Below are positions 1 through 8,609 of a stretch of 32,953 nucleotides of DNA, piece after piece (the stretch's first letter is position 1; each line of letters begins with the position of its first letter). This DNA comes from Candidatus Poribacteria bacterium (GTDB taxonomy: Bacteria; Poribacteria; DTPJ01; WJIO01): positions 1 through 32,953 of the forward strand of contig WJIO01000335.1 of NCBI GenBank assembly GCA_014730235.1, read 5' to 3'. Both the position numbers and the translations under genes were made by a program. The notes beneath the pieces were generated by a model that was not told where the DNA came from, did not search any database, and saw only the letters and a list, made by a program, of their open reading frames with translations.

Positions 1-177
1 CCACTTACACCCAAAAATATAACCCAGGGAATAGTAATATCCCAGATACTCAAAAGACCTGATTTTAAATAACTGAGGAATTAGCCTTATTATACTCACC
101 AATAACAACTCCAAAGAAGGACTCTATGCAAAATCATGTTCTAATTATAACAATGATTATATAAGGAGTATATAACT

Positions 178-1671
178 TTGAGTAATTCCAGAAAAATAGT
201 TTTTATCATGACAGACACCCAGGGAACCAACGTCGTCGGTTGTTATGGCAGACCTGAGCTAAATACGCCAAATATAGATAATTTAGCCGAACAAGGTATA
301 CGCTTTGACAGGGCCTATACTGCGTGTCCTGTCTGTGGGCCTGCCCGTTCTGCCATATTTACCGGCACATATCCTCACACCAACGGCAGTTGGGGTAATG
401 ATATGGATTTAGGGGCTAACATTAAAACAGTAGGTCAGCGGCTTCGGGATAATGGATTACAGACGGCTTACATTGGCAAATGGCATCTGGACGGAACGGA
501 CTACTTCGGCAGTGGTATTTGTCCTGACGGTTGGAAAGACGAATACTGGTTTGATATGCGCCGCTATCTTGAGGAGATGCCACCGGAAGATCGCAAACTG
601 TCCCGGGAACTTAACACACCGGAGAAGATACATAAACATAATATCGCAGAGGATTTTACCTACGGTCATAAATGTTCCAACAGGGCTATAGATTTTCTTT
701 CAAAATACGGCGACGATGACTTTATTCTGGTGGTTTCATACGATGAACCTCACGGGCCTTTTACATGTCCGCCTCCCTACTGCGATATGTTTCTGGACTA
801 CGAATACCCATTGGGCAAAAATGTAGCTGATACTATGGAAGATAAGCCTGCACACCAGCAGGAATGGGCCAGAGCCGCCAATCTACCCAAAGACAAAAAG
901 ACATTGAAAAGGGCCATGTATTTCGGCTGCAACAGCTTTGTTGACTACCAGATAGGCCGGGTGTTGAAAGCCGTTGATGAATACGCTTCCGATGCCCTGG
1001 TTATTTACACTTCTGATCATGGCACTCCCCTGTTATCTCATGGCTTGAACTCCAAGGGCCCGGCCATGTATGACGAGACCACTCGTGTTCCTTTTATTGT
1101 CCGCTGGCCTGGTTCATCACCGGAGAAGGCAGTTTGTTCCCACCCTGTATCCCATATAGACGTGGTGCCAACTATTCTTGATTTCATGGGCATGGATAGT
1201 GTGGACTATCTGGAAGGTAAAAGCATGCTGGAAACATTCCGCGATCCCGATAAACAGCCCAATGATAATATATTCATAGAATTCAACCGATACGAGATCG
1301 ATCACGATGGTTGGGGAGGATTTCAGCCTATACGCTGCGCCTTTGACGGCCGTCACAAGCTGGTGATCAACCTGCATTACACCGATGAGCTTTACGATCT
1401 GCAAAACGATCCGGAAGAGATGAAAAACCTCATCAATTCTCCGGAATATGCAGAGGTACGCGATAATTTACACCAGCAATTGCTGGAATGGATAAACCGC
1501 ACCAGGGATCCCTTCCGGGCGCCTGTTTGGGAACGTCGGCAGTGGAAAACAAATCCCAAACAACGCTGGGGTGGCCCAACAAGACCGAGACCCGATGATG
1601 GTTATTTACCGCGAGTTCTCCTTTATGAGACAGGTCTGGAAATAGAAAAATATACCTATGACAAAAATTAA
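178..1671 (+). CDS. Sulfatase, canonical formylglycine type
   Basis: A 497-aa enzyme of the alkaline-phosphatase superfamily that would hydrolyse sulfate esters, probably on sulfated glycans. The signature Cys-Gly-Pro-Ala-Arg is at residues 53-57, so Cys53 is the residue oxidised to formylglycine. Other active-site positions are in place: Asp13, Lys101 and His103 (GKWH), His192 (DEPHGP), Asp280-His281 (SDHG) and Lys293. The C-terminal region carries the usual YDLQNDPEEMKNL element. I see no signal peptide, so this copy looks cytoplasmic. The start is TTG, chosen because AGGAG lies 9 nt upstream (164-168). Its end overlaps the next gene by 14 nt, making it the first gene of a five-gene operon. 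The exact substrate cannot be read from sequence, and no sulfatase-maturing enzyme is encoded in the window. Confidence 0.93.
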   Translation: MSNSRKIVFIMTDTQGTNVVGCYGRPELNTPNIDNLAEQGIRFDRAYTACPVCGPARSAIFTGTYPHTNGSWGNDMDLGANIKTVGQRLRDNGLQTAYIGKWHLDGTDYFGSGICPDGWKDEYWFDMRRYLEEMPPEDRKLSRELNTPEKIHKHNIAEDFTYGHKCSNRAIDFLSKYGDDDFILVVSYDEPHGPFTCPPPYCDMFLDYEYPLGKNVADTMEDKPAHQQEWARAANLPKDKKTLKRAMYFGCNSFVDYQIGRVLKAVDEYASDALVIYTSDHGTPLLSHGLNSKGPAMYDETTRVPFIVRWPGSSPEKAVCSHPVSHIDVVPTILDFMGMDSVDYLEGKSMLETFRDPDKQPNDNIFIEFNRYEIDHDGWGGFQPIRCAFDGRHKLVINLHYTDELYDLQNDPEEMKNLINSPEYAEVRDNLHQQLLEWINRTRDPFRAPVWERRQWKTNPKQRWGGPTRPRPDDGYLPRVLLYETGLEIEKYTYDKN

Positions 1672-2359
1672 TAGAGAATTGGCTATAGTCCTGGTAAGCG
1701 GTGGCATGGATAGCTGTGTAACGGCTGCCATTGCCCATCAGTACTACGATCTGGCCTTTCTGCATGTAAGCTATGGCCAGAGAACCCAACAACGGGAGCT
1801 TAAAGCCTTTGACGATATAGCCGATTACTACAGCGTGGAAAAACGCCTGACAGCCAGCATAACATATTTAAAGGAAATTGGTGGATCAAGCCTGACAGAT
1901 GGACGAATAGCTGTATCTGAGTCATCCCCGGATGAAATCAATCCGGCTCAGGGAATTCCCACATCCTATGTACCTTTCAGAAATACCCATCTGTTGTCTA
2001 TTGCTGTTTCATGGGCAGAGATATCAGGAGCGGGAAAAATATTCATCGGCGCAGTAGAGGAAGATAGTTCCGGATATCCCGACTGTCGGGAGGAATATTA
2101 CCAGGCCTTTAACAACCTGGTGGAAATGGGAACAAAGCCGGAGACGAAAATCCAGATAATTACGCCGCTGATCCACATGAAAAAAAGCGAAATTGTGTTA
2201 AAGGGCATTGATTTAAAAGCCCCGCTTCATTTAACATGGTCGTGTTATAAAAATGCCAACAAAGCCTGTGGTGTATGTGATAGCTGTTTACTGCGCTTAA
2301 GAGGTTTTCGCGAAGCCGGCGTTGACGATCCCATTGAATACACAAGGTACAATTCATGA
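1658..2359 (+). CDS. queC: 7-cyano-7-deazaguanine synthase QueC
   Basis: A 233-aa enzyme converting 7-carboxy-7-deazaguanine to preQ0 with ATP and ammonia, the step supplying 7-deazaguanines for tRNA queuosine or for DNA modification. The PP-loop SGGMDS is at residues 14-19. The zinc site is four cysteines near the C terminus, Cys196, Cys204, Cys207 and Cys210, in the order expected for QueC. Length is normal for the family. There is no clear Shine-Dalgarno sequence, but the gene starts inside the upstream sulfatase, so it is probably translated by coupling. Its stop overlaps the start of the DNA methyltransferase gene (ATGA). No queD, queE, queF or tgt lies in the window, so the pathway it serves is not settled by context. 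Confidence 0.9.
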   Translation: MTKINRELAIVLVSGGMDSCVTAAIAHQYYDLAFLHVSYGQRTQQRELKAFDDIADYYSVEKRLTASITYLKEIGGSSLTDGRIAVSESSPDEINPAQGIPTSYVPFRNTHLLSIAVSWAEISGAGKIFIGAVEEDSSGYPDCREEYYQAFNNLVEMGTKPETKIQIITPLIHMKKSEIVLKGIDLKAPLHLTWSCYKNANKACGVCDSCLLRLRGFREAGVDDPIEYTRYNS

Positions 2360-3282
2360 GAGCCAAGAGAAATAGAACACTGACACTATCAGAGGATGAC
2401 AAAAAATATAAAGAGCGTTTATTGAAGTTAAACAAACCTGTATCAGTTGATTATATAACAAACAAGATTATAAATCAGGATGTTTTTAAAGCCCTTCAAC
2501 TTCTGCCCTCGAACTTTGTTGACCTGCTTTTTGTGGATCCACCCTATAACCTCACCAAAGTCTTTAACACCAGATCCTTCAGAGAAATGCCCGTTGATAA
2601 ATACATGGATTGGCTGGATTCATGGATTTCTCAAACAGTTCGTCTTTTAAAACCGACGGCATCGATCTATATCTGCGGAGATTGGCGATCGTCTTCCGCT
2701 ATACATCTTGTCTGTGAAAAGTACTTTAAAATAAAAAACCGGATCACCTTTGAGAGGGAAAAGGGCCGAGGTGCAAAGGCCAACTGGAAAAACAACTCAG
2801 AAGATATATGGTTCTGCACCATGTCCGACGATTATGTCTTTAACGTGGAATCGGTAAAGCTAAAAAAGAAGGTAATAGCACCTTACAGGAAAAAAGGAAA
2901 ACCCAAGGATTGGGTCGAGTCGCAAAAGGGGAATTTCAGGCTTACTCATCCATCCAACATCTGGACGGATATAACTATACCCTTCTGGTCCATGCCTGAA
3001 AACACACCACATCCCACCCAAAAACCAGAAAAACTACTGGCTAAAATTATCCTTGCCAGCAGTAATGAAAAAAATATTGTATTTGATCCCTTTGCCGGTG
3101 CCGGAACAACGGGGGTTGTAGCTAAAAAGCTTAACCGAAAATTTGTTATGATAGAAATTGACGAAGAATATTGCCTTTATGCAGTTAAAAGACTGCGTTT
3201 GGCAGATGATGAAACGGCCATCCAGGGATATGTTGATGGCGTTTTTTGGGAACGAAATATGCTAAAATCAATCAGGAGGTAA
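2356..3282 (+). CDS. Site-specific DNA methyltransferase, beta-class (N6-adenine or N4-cytosine)
   Basis: A 308-aa amino-methyltransferase acting on DNA. Catalytic motif IV, DPPY, is at residues 61-64 and precedes the SAM-binding motif, DPFAGAG at 244-250. That motif order, with the HPTQKPEKL segment before it (about 219-227), places it in the beta class. The stretch between is the probable target-recognition region. The gene overlaps queC by four bases (ATGA). No restriction endonuclease or specificity subunit is visible nearby, so it looks like a solitary methyltransferase, either regulatory or left over from a restriction system. The target sequence and the methylated base (adenine or cytosine) cannot be decided from sequence alone. 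Confidence 0.88.
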   Translation: MRAKRNRTLTLSEDDKKYKERLLKLNKPVSVDYITNKIINQDVFKALQLLPSNFVDLLFVDPPYNLTKVFNTRSFREMPVDKYMDWLDSWISQTVRLLKPTASIYICGDWRSSSAIHLVCEKYFKIKNRITFEREKGRGAKANWKNNSEDIWFCTMSDDYVFNVESVKLKKKVIAPYRKKGKPKDWVESQKGNFRLTHPSNIWTDITIPFWSMPENTPHPTQKPEKLLAKIILASSNEKNIVFDPFAGAGTTGVVAKKLNRKFVMIEIDEEYCLYAVKRLRLADDETAIQGYVDGVFWERNMLKSIRR

Positions 3283-3285
3283 ATA

Positions 3286-4284
3286 ATGTCTGATTTAGTA
3301 AGATTTGGAATTGTAGGTCTTGGTATGGGGGCGAATAGAGCCAATATCGCCGCAAATACAGAGGGCGCGAAGCTGGTCTGTGTGTGCGATATCCTTGAGG
3401 ATAAGGCCAAAAAGGTGTCAGAACAGCTTAAATGCGAATGGACTACCAATTATGAGGACATGCTGGACAGGGATGACATAGACGTGGTGGGCGTTATGAC
3501 ACCAAGTGGGATGCACGCTGACTTTGCCATGATGGCAGCGAAAGCCGGTAAGCATGTGTATACTACAAAACCTATGGACATACTGGTGGAAAAATGCGAT
3601 GAGCTAATAAAGACAGCCGAAGAAGCGGGAGTTATCCTGGCTGTAGACTTTGGCGAAAGATACGGCGTAGCAAACAAACGGGTCCGAAAAGCCATCCAAT
3701 CCGGTGCAATGGGGCGAATGATCCTGGCCGACCTGCGGATGAAATGGTTCAGGGATCAGGGATACTATGACGGCGGTTCACCGGTAGCATGGCGAAGCAA
3801 GCGCAGGTATGAAGGTGGTTCAGCCGCTAATCAGGGTGTGCATTTCCTGGACTTACTCCAATGGTTCATGGGCCCTGTAAAGACAGTATACGGCAAAAGC
3901 GGCACTTTCGCCCATGACATAGAGACAGAGGATTGCAGTATAGCCCTGGTGGAGTTCGCCAGCGGAACATGGGGGGTTATCCAGACAACCACATGCAGTA
4001 ACCCTAACCTGGGTAGCGCGCTGGAATTTACCGGAACAAAGGGGACATTGTCTTGGAAGGATTCAAAAGTGGTGCTATACAGCGTAGCCGATAACCCTGA
4101 TGCGTCCCTTGATGATATAGAAGTTGAACCAGGCCCGGCTAATATAATCGAGGACATGGTTTCAGCCGTCACCAAAGGCACTCCTGTTATAGTGGACGGA
4201 TATGAAGGCAAAAAATCTGTGGAAATCTTCTGCGCAATATACAAATCATCCAGAACAGGTAAACCAGTGGAACTGAACCAGTGA
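3286..4284 (+). CDS. Gfo/Idh/MocA family NAD(P)-dependent oxidoreductase
   Basis: A 332-aa two-domain dehydrogenase. The N-terminal Rossmann fold has the dinucleotide loop GLGMG (11-15) and an acidic residue ending beta-2 (VCDI). The catalytic domain has the NQGVHFLDLL helix with His186, the expected active-site histidine. The usual Glu-Lys-Pro motif is Thr-Lys-Pro here (94-96), keeping the lysine but losing the glutamate. Such enzymes oxidise or epimerise sugars, inositols and related polyols. An AGGAGGT ribosome site (3273-3279) sits within the end of the methyltransferase gene, 6 nt before the ATG. Placement between two sulfatase-type genes suggests a role in processing a desulfated sugar, which is inference. 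The substrate is unknown. Confidence 0.9.
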   Translation: MSDLVRFGIVGLGMGANRANIAANTEGAKLVCVCDILEDKAKKVSEQLKCEWTTNYEDMLDRDDIDVVGVMTPSGMHADFAMMAAKAGKHVYTTKPMDILVEKCDELIKTAEEAGVILAVDFGERYGVANKRVRKAIQSGAMGRMILADLRMKWFRDQGYYDGGSPVAWRSKRRYEGGSAANQGVHFLDLLQWFMGPVKTVYGKSGTFAHDIETEDCSIALVEFASGTWGVIQTTTCSNPNLGSALEFTGTKGTLSWKDSKVVLYSVADNPDASLDDIEVEPGPANIIEDMVSAVTKGTPVIVDGYEGKKSVEIFCAIYKSSRTGKPVELNQ

Positions 4285-4294
4285 GAGAAATACC

Positions 4295-5725
4295 ATGAAT
4301 TTAATATGTATATGTCTTGATACCTTTCGAGCCGATATTGTGGGCAATAATGGCAAAATGAGCTTTGTGAAAACGCCAAACCTTGACGCCCTGGCCAGAG
4401 ACAGCGTTTGCTTTGATCGAGCTTTTGGCGAAGGCCAGCCAACCCTTCAAATTCGCAGAGCCATGTTTACCGGGAGACGATCCTTCCCCTGGCGATATAA
4501 CTTCGACAGGCGCGGACACTGGCACCACGCTTCCGGCTGGCACAAAATACCACCGGAGCAAGATACAATTGCTGAAATGTTGTTGAGTCGTGGATACATG
4601 ACCTGCCTTGTGGCCGACACATACCATATGTTCAAGTCCACCATGAATTATGTCCGGGGATTTGCAGCTTATGATTTTATACGGGGGCAGGAGTCGGATA
4701 ACCTTCGTGCTGGGAATGGTAAACAGATAGAGGAAAATTTGAAACAGCATGTCCGGGAACCGGTAAACTGGCGTAGACATGGAACGCTTATCCAGTATTT
4801 GCTAAACATGCAGGATCGCAAATCGGAGGACGATTATCTATGCGCCAGGGTTTTCCAGAGTGCTTCCAGATACCTGGAGGATATGAAGGATTGCCAACCC
4901 TTTTTCATGTGGGTAGACAGCTTCGATCCTCATGAACCTTGGGATCCTCCCAAAGCCTATGCGGATAAATACTGCCCGGATTACTCAGGCAAGGATTTCA
5001 TAATGCCCGGTGCAGCCTATGAAGACGGTCAACCCGCTGATGAAGAAAAAGAGCGCATTAAAGCCTTGTATTTCGGTGAAGCAACCTTTGTGGACAAATG
5101 GGTTGGTCATCTACTCAACAAGATTGATGAACTTAAGTTATGGGATGACACTATTGTCATGCTGACATGCGATCACGGCACGCAGATCATGGATCATGGC
5201 AGTTTTGGCAAAGGAGCGAATAAACTGCATCCGTTTAACACCCGGATAATGTGGTATGTAAAGCATCCTGATGGGCCTAAGGATAAACACATAAATGGTT
5301 TTGTCCAGAGCCATGACATAGTTCCTACCATGATGTATCTGCTGGGACACGATTATATCTGCGACGGTATGAACGTATGGCCCCTGGTGACTGGTGAGAC
5401 TGATACTTTGCGGGATCACGTTGTCACAGGATGGGCTGGATGGAGTAACGGCCCGGCCCTGGGAAGAGCTTCTGTCCGGGACGATGAGTGGAATTACACC
5501 GTTGAGGTGGGCCAACCGGAGAAGAACCCTGAGTTATTTCATCTGCCTTCTGATCCAGATGAAAGGAACAACGTGATTAATCATCATCCTGATGTGGTTA
5601 CCAGGCAAAAAGATCGTCTGGAAGCTGTTTTAGGACATCCGCTTCCGGCTGTCCAGAACGAAGTTTGCGACAGCAATGCTCCACCTCCGGGTGTAAAATA
5701 TAGAGCCATGAAATATGATGTTTGA
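4295..5725 (+). CDS. Sulfatase-like hydrolase lacking the formylglycine Cys/Ser
   Basis: A 476-aa member of the sulfatase/alkaline-phosphatase superfamily. Metal-ligand positions are kept: Asp9 (LDTFRAD), His213 (DPHEPW), Asp293-His294 (CDHG) and Lys306. The active-site stretch PTLQIRRAMFTGR aligns with CGPARSAIFTG of the sulfatase at 178-1671. This puts Thr50 at the formylglycine position and Gln52 at the proline position, with Arg54 retained. The GKWH lysine is also missing (ADTYH around 107-111). It may therefore not be a true sulfatase. A Thr nucleophile is known in phosphate-handling members of this superfamily, so a phosphomono- or diesterase is possible. It starts 10 bases after the oxidoreductase gene with only a weak ribosome site and ends the operon. 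Confidence 0.85.
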   Translation: MNLICICLDTFRADIVGNNGKMSFVKTPNLDALARDSVCFDRAFGEGQPTLQIRRAMFTGRRSFPWRYNFDRRGHWHHASGWHKIPPEQDTIAEMLLSRGYMTCLVADTYHMFKSTMNYVRGFAAYDFIRGQESDNLRAGNGKQIEENLKQHVREPVNWRRHGTLIQYLLNMQDRKSEDDYLCARVFQSASRYLEDMKDCQPFFMWVDSFDPHEPWDPPKAYADKYCPDYSGKDFIMPGAAYEDGQPADEEKERIKALYFGEATFVDKWVGHLLNKIDELKLWDDTIVMLTCDHGTQIMDHGSFGKGANKLHPFNTRIMWYVKHPDGPKDKHINGFVQSHDIVPTMMYLLGHDYICDGMNVWPLVTGETDTLRDHVVTGWAGWSNGPALGRASVRDDEWNYTVEVGQPEKNPELFHLPSDPDERNNVINHHPDVVTRQKDRLEAVLGHPLPAVQNEVCDSNAPPPGVKYRAMKYDV

Positions 5726-5735
5726 AAAAGGTCAG

Positions 5736-5766
5736 GTCAAAGGGATGAGTCTTTCTTCCCTTTGAC
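5736..5766 (+). terminator. Intrinsic terminator after the sulfatase operon
   Basis: Perfect 10-bp inverted repeat GTCAAAGGGA (5736-5745) and TCCCTTTGAC (5757-5766) with an 11-nt loop, followed by TTTATC. It begins 10 bases after the stop of the second sulfatase-like gene. The stem is strong and the T-run short, so termination is likely but may be incomplete. Confidence 0.7.
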
Positions 5767-5816
5767 TTTATCCTCTAATCGCTAATTGCCAAAAAAATTC
5801 AGCAAGGGAAAATATA

Positions 5817-7334
5817 TTGAACAACGCCGTTTATGATGCTCTAATAGAATTCCTGTATTCCGGTAAAATTCCCCGGGAATCTATTGAAGAATACGTTTTT
5901 ACGATACCCAATGATACATATCAACAGATTAAGCTTTTGAAGCAGTTGCAGCGGCGTCATGCCAGGTTGCAGGTGGCTAATTCTGCATACCGGGAGTCGC
6001 CAGGGATGCAGATGATAAGCCATATCAGGCGTATAATGTTGAGAAAACCCGATCCTGTTGATGAAATTCGGAAGCTAAGCGAACGAATTAATCAGCAACA
6101 AGCAGAACTTCGCAAAGTAATTTCAATGTCGGAGATGTCTGATAATGCCTTTTTTGAATACAGACCCTGTGGTGATGAATATATCCGTATACGTCCAGAT
6201 GCTCAAAAAGACATTATGGACTATTTCTTTCAGAAAGAACCAGAGACCAATCCAAAAGAAGCTGTAAACCGTTTTAATTCCATCATTAAGTTATTTCAGG
6301 ATTTTCCACCTGATATCCGGGTGCTGGGTTTTGCGGCTCTTCTCTGTTCCGCTGTAAAGGATTTTGACAACACAGAATTTCTGAAATGGGATAAACGCCT
6401 TCTTAACCTGATTTATGGGCCAAATATAGAAGCTACTCACCCGTTATCCCTTGACAGGTTTCTGGTGCATGCGGTTATATATGGAGCTCTTGATGGCGAA
6501 ATTGAGGACAGATACATTGCTTTTCGCATAGGATGGGATATGTTCCGGGATCAGTGGTCAAGGCATTTCAGCCATCCGGTAAGGGCTTTGTCCAGCGCGG
6601 CTTATTTGCTTCGTAGCGTGGAGCATTTTCCCAAAAGCGAAGGGGATTTCAGAGAGTTTTACCAGAGTAAAATGGAACGCTATGGCATGTTAATGCGAAG
6701 TATACACAACCGGGCTACTGCACCGGATGAGCAGTTGGGTCGAGGGATGAAAATCGGCGGTTCCGACTCATCTTCTGAATCTACCGAGATAAGCGGTGGC
6801 GGCGCTCCGGGGATGTTTGGCGGCGGCGGTATGGGCAAAAACGCCCGTATCGGTATCCCTGATCCTGTATTTGTTAGCGCAGCCCGACTTGTGGGTCTGC
6901 CAGCTACTATTGGTAATATATTCCAGCGTTTTGACGATCTGAGTATGGCAATGAAAAAACTCAACGATCCGTCCCAGGCGGCAGCTATTCTGGCCGATAC
7001 CCCGATTTTTCCCGTAGATCGTCGGGATAGCAGAGATTCTTTCAGAGCCGAAGAACCCAGCGATTTTGCCATGAAACTCCAGGAGAGAACCCGATTGGCA
7101 TCTCAGATGGGAGCACATCTAACATTAAAGACGGTTCACGGAGCAGTTATAGCACTTCATCCCGGCCCTGTGGAAAATTCTATACAGATATTTGAAGAAC
7201 TCTGGACTCAATTGCCGGAAATTCCTGAGACATCCCGCAGGCTTGCGACTTTTCTGCTTATGGATGCATCTATGCCATTTGTAAGGGATCAGCGTTTTGC
7301 TTATGATTTGTGGTTTTCTGAGGGTGTGGGATAA
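5817..7334 (+). CDS. Protein of unknown function, 505 aa
   Basis: I do not recognise this protein. It has no signal peptide or membrane segment and is probably cytoplasmic. Residues 35-105 are helical and charged, with a Gln/Arg/Glu-rich stretch that could form a coiled coil. Residues 145-300 look all-helical. A Gly/Ser-rich linker (about 314-340, with runs such as GGGAPGMFGGGGMGK) separates them from a C-terminal helical domain of about 165 residues. The start is TTG, chosen because AAGG (5804-5807) lies at suitable spacing; no in-frame ATG offers a better site. It follows the terminator of the sulfatase operon and is convergent with the next gene, with only 9 bases between stops. It appears to be a single-gene unit. 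Confidence 0.75.
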   Translation: MNNAVYDALIEFLYSGKIPRESIEEYVFTIPNDTYQQIKLLKQLQRRHARLQVANSAYRESPGMQMISHIRRIMLRKPDPVDEIRKLSERINQQQAELRKVISMSEMSDNAFFEYRPCGDEYIRIRPDAQKDIMDYFFQKEPETNPKEAVNRFNSIIKLFQDFPPDIRVLGFAALLCSAVKDFDNTEFLKWDKRLLNLIYGPNIEATHPLSLDRFLVHAVIYGALDGEIEDRYIAFRIGWDMFRDQWSRHFSHPVRALSSAAYLLRSVEHFPKSEGDFREFYQSKMERYGMLMRSIHNRATAPDEQLGRGMKIGGSDSSSESTEISGGGAPGMFGGGGMGKNARIGIPDPVFVSAARLVGLPATIGNIFQRFDDLSMAMKKLNDPSQAAAILADTPIFPVDRRDSRDSFRAEEPSDFAMKLQERTRLASQMGAHLTLKTVHGAVIALHPGPVENSIQIFEELWTQLPEIPETSRRLATFLLMDASMPFVRDQRFAYDLWFSEGVG

Positions 7335-7343
7335 ATATCATAA

Positions 7344-8600
7344 TCAAAAAGCAAAATTAAGGCAAAAGGCGTGCCAGTCAGTTCGCTCATCACCGTAAAA
7401 GGCATAATCGAAGTCAAGGAAAAATAGTTTCAGACCAGCACCCATAGTCATGAATCCGTGATAGCTACCAATTCTACCGGAAAGCTCAAGAATGGGAAAA
7501 TCCCAGCATACCTCCACACCCAGACGGGACATTTCTATAAAGTCGCTCTCTTCCCACATGTCCTCCTCCACGTCCAGTCCTCCGGCCAGAATTATATCCA
7601 GCATGGGAATATCAGGGGTTGTGAGTTTGGCTATGTTGGTTGACGCTGAAACTTCCAGGCTTCGCTTGAGCTCATCGTCTCCGATTTTACTTGCGGCGTT
7701 ATGAATTGTGACTCCCAGGTTCATGACATCAGCCAGATTTACAATGGCTCCCAGGTCTAAATCATATCCTTTTGATTCTATAAGGCTTTCCAGAGGATCG
7801 TTGGGATCAAAATATTTTTCCTCAAAATCATCATCGGTTCCCGGTATTCCGTCTTTACCATCGGGATTTATTATCTCTTCGATGCCCATAGGATCATTCT
7901 TGTCAGTCATCTGCCATCGGTGTATGCGTCTTGCCGCTGCGCCTAACGACAATTCCAGGGGAAGAGGATAAAGGGGGATTTCAAGGGCCAATGCGCCACC
8001 ATAAGAGGCTTCCCCCACAATGTCATAATAAATTTCATCATCCATCAGGTCTTTAACAAAGTCATCCCAATCCAGTCCTCGCCGGATTACGTGAAAGTCG
8101 GCCTGAGACCAGGCATGGGACATTCCGCCTAAAGCCAGACTGTAATTACCCACATGAAAAGGTATTATAAAGCGGAAAGGAACGGCTGCTTCAAGACCTA
8201 ATTCATCATCGGTAAGGTCTTCTATGTTACGGGAAACCCGAATTCGCTCATCTTCCAGTGCGGGATCTTCCAGGGGATTGTCGCTTTCATTTAGCTTTTC
8301 TATATCATCAATGAACTGCTCCAGATCATTGTATTTATTAAAAAGATCCCGGGTGGGAATAACCCTAATTGGCTGAAAGTCAATTTTTATGTCCCTTATG
8401 TTCGCCATACCTGCTGGGTTGTAGTAAAAGGCATCACCGTCGTCAGATACTGCACCGAAGGCATTACCCATACCCATAGCCCTTACGCTTCTGTATTCGA
8501 TACTCACAGAATCATAGTAATTATATTCACTTAAAGCTTGATTTTCTAAGAAAACAATCAAAAATAGGCAGAACAATAAAGATGATTTTTTTAAAGTCAA
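7344..8600 (-). CDS. PorV/UPF0164-like outer-membrane beta-barrel protein
   Basis: A 418-aa exported protein. A hydrophobic signal peptide covers about residues 5-24. The mature N terminus has the family hallmark RAMGMGNAFGAVSDDGDAFYYNPAGM split over residues 40-65, as in PorV/PorQ and FadL-like barrels. The remainder alternates strands and turns and ends in an aromatic residue (LNFAF), typical of outer-membrane barrels. An acidic insert with DGKDGIPGTDDD, followed by FDPNDP, lies roughly in the middle and resembles calcium-binding loops. PorV-type proteins act as shuttles or channels, for instance in type IX secretion. The start is TTG, 9 bases after the upstream lipoprotein gene, with AGGGGTG just before it. 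It is the last gene of the minus-strand operon. Confidence 0.78.
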   Translation of the reverse strand: MTLKKSSLLFCLFLIVFLENQALSEYNYYDSVSIEYRSVRAMGMGNAFGAVSDDGDAFYYNPAGMANIRDIKIDFQPIRVIPTRDLFNKYNDLEQFIDDIEKLNESDNPLEDPALEDERIRVSRNIEDLTDDELGLEAAVPFRFIIPFHVGNYSLALGGMSHAWSQADFHVIRRGLDWDDFVKDLMDDEIYYDIVGEASYGGALALEIPLYPLPLELSLGAAARRIHRWQMTDKNDPMGIEEIINPDGKDGIPGTDDDFEEKYFDPNDPLESLIESKGYDLDLGAIVNLADVMNLGVTIHNAASKIGDDELKRSLEVSASTNIAKLTTPDIPMLDIILAGGLDVEEDMWEESDFIEMSRLGVEVCWDFPILELSGRIGSYHGFMTMGAGLKLFFLDFDYAFYGDERTDWHAFCLNFAF

Positions 8601-8609
8601 ATTTCACCC

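Noticed and set aside
1433-1792. Minus-strand frame across the sulfatase/queC junction
   Set aside because: It runs antisense through two well-supported genes and has no motif or ribosome site.
3831-4442. Open frame of 203 codons on the minus strand
   Set aside because: It is antisense to the Gfo/Idh gene and the start of the next one, both of which have clear family motifs. The translation shows no recognisable pattern.
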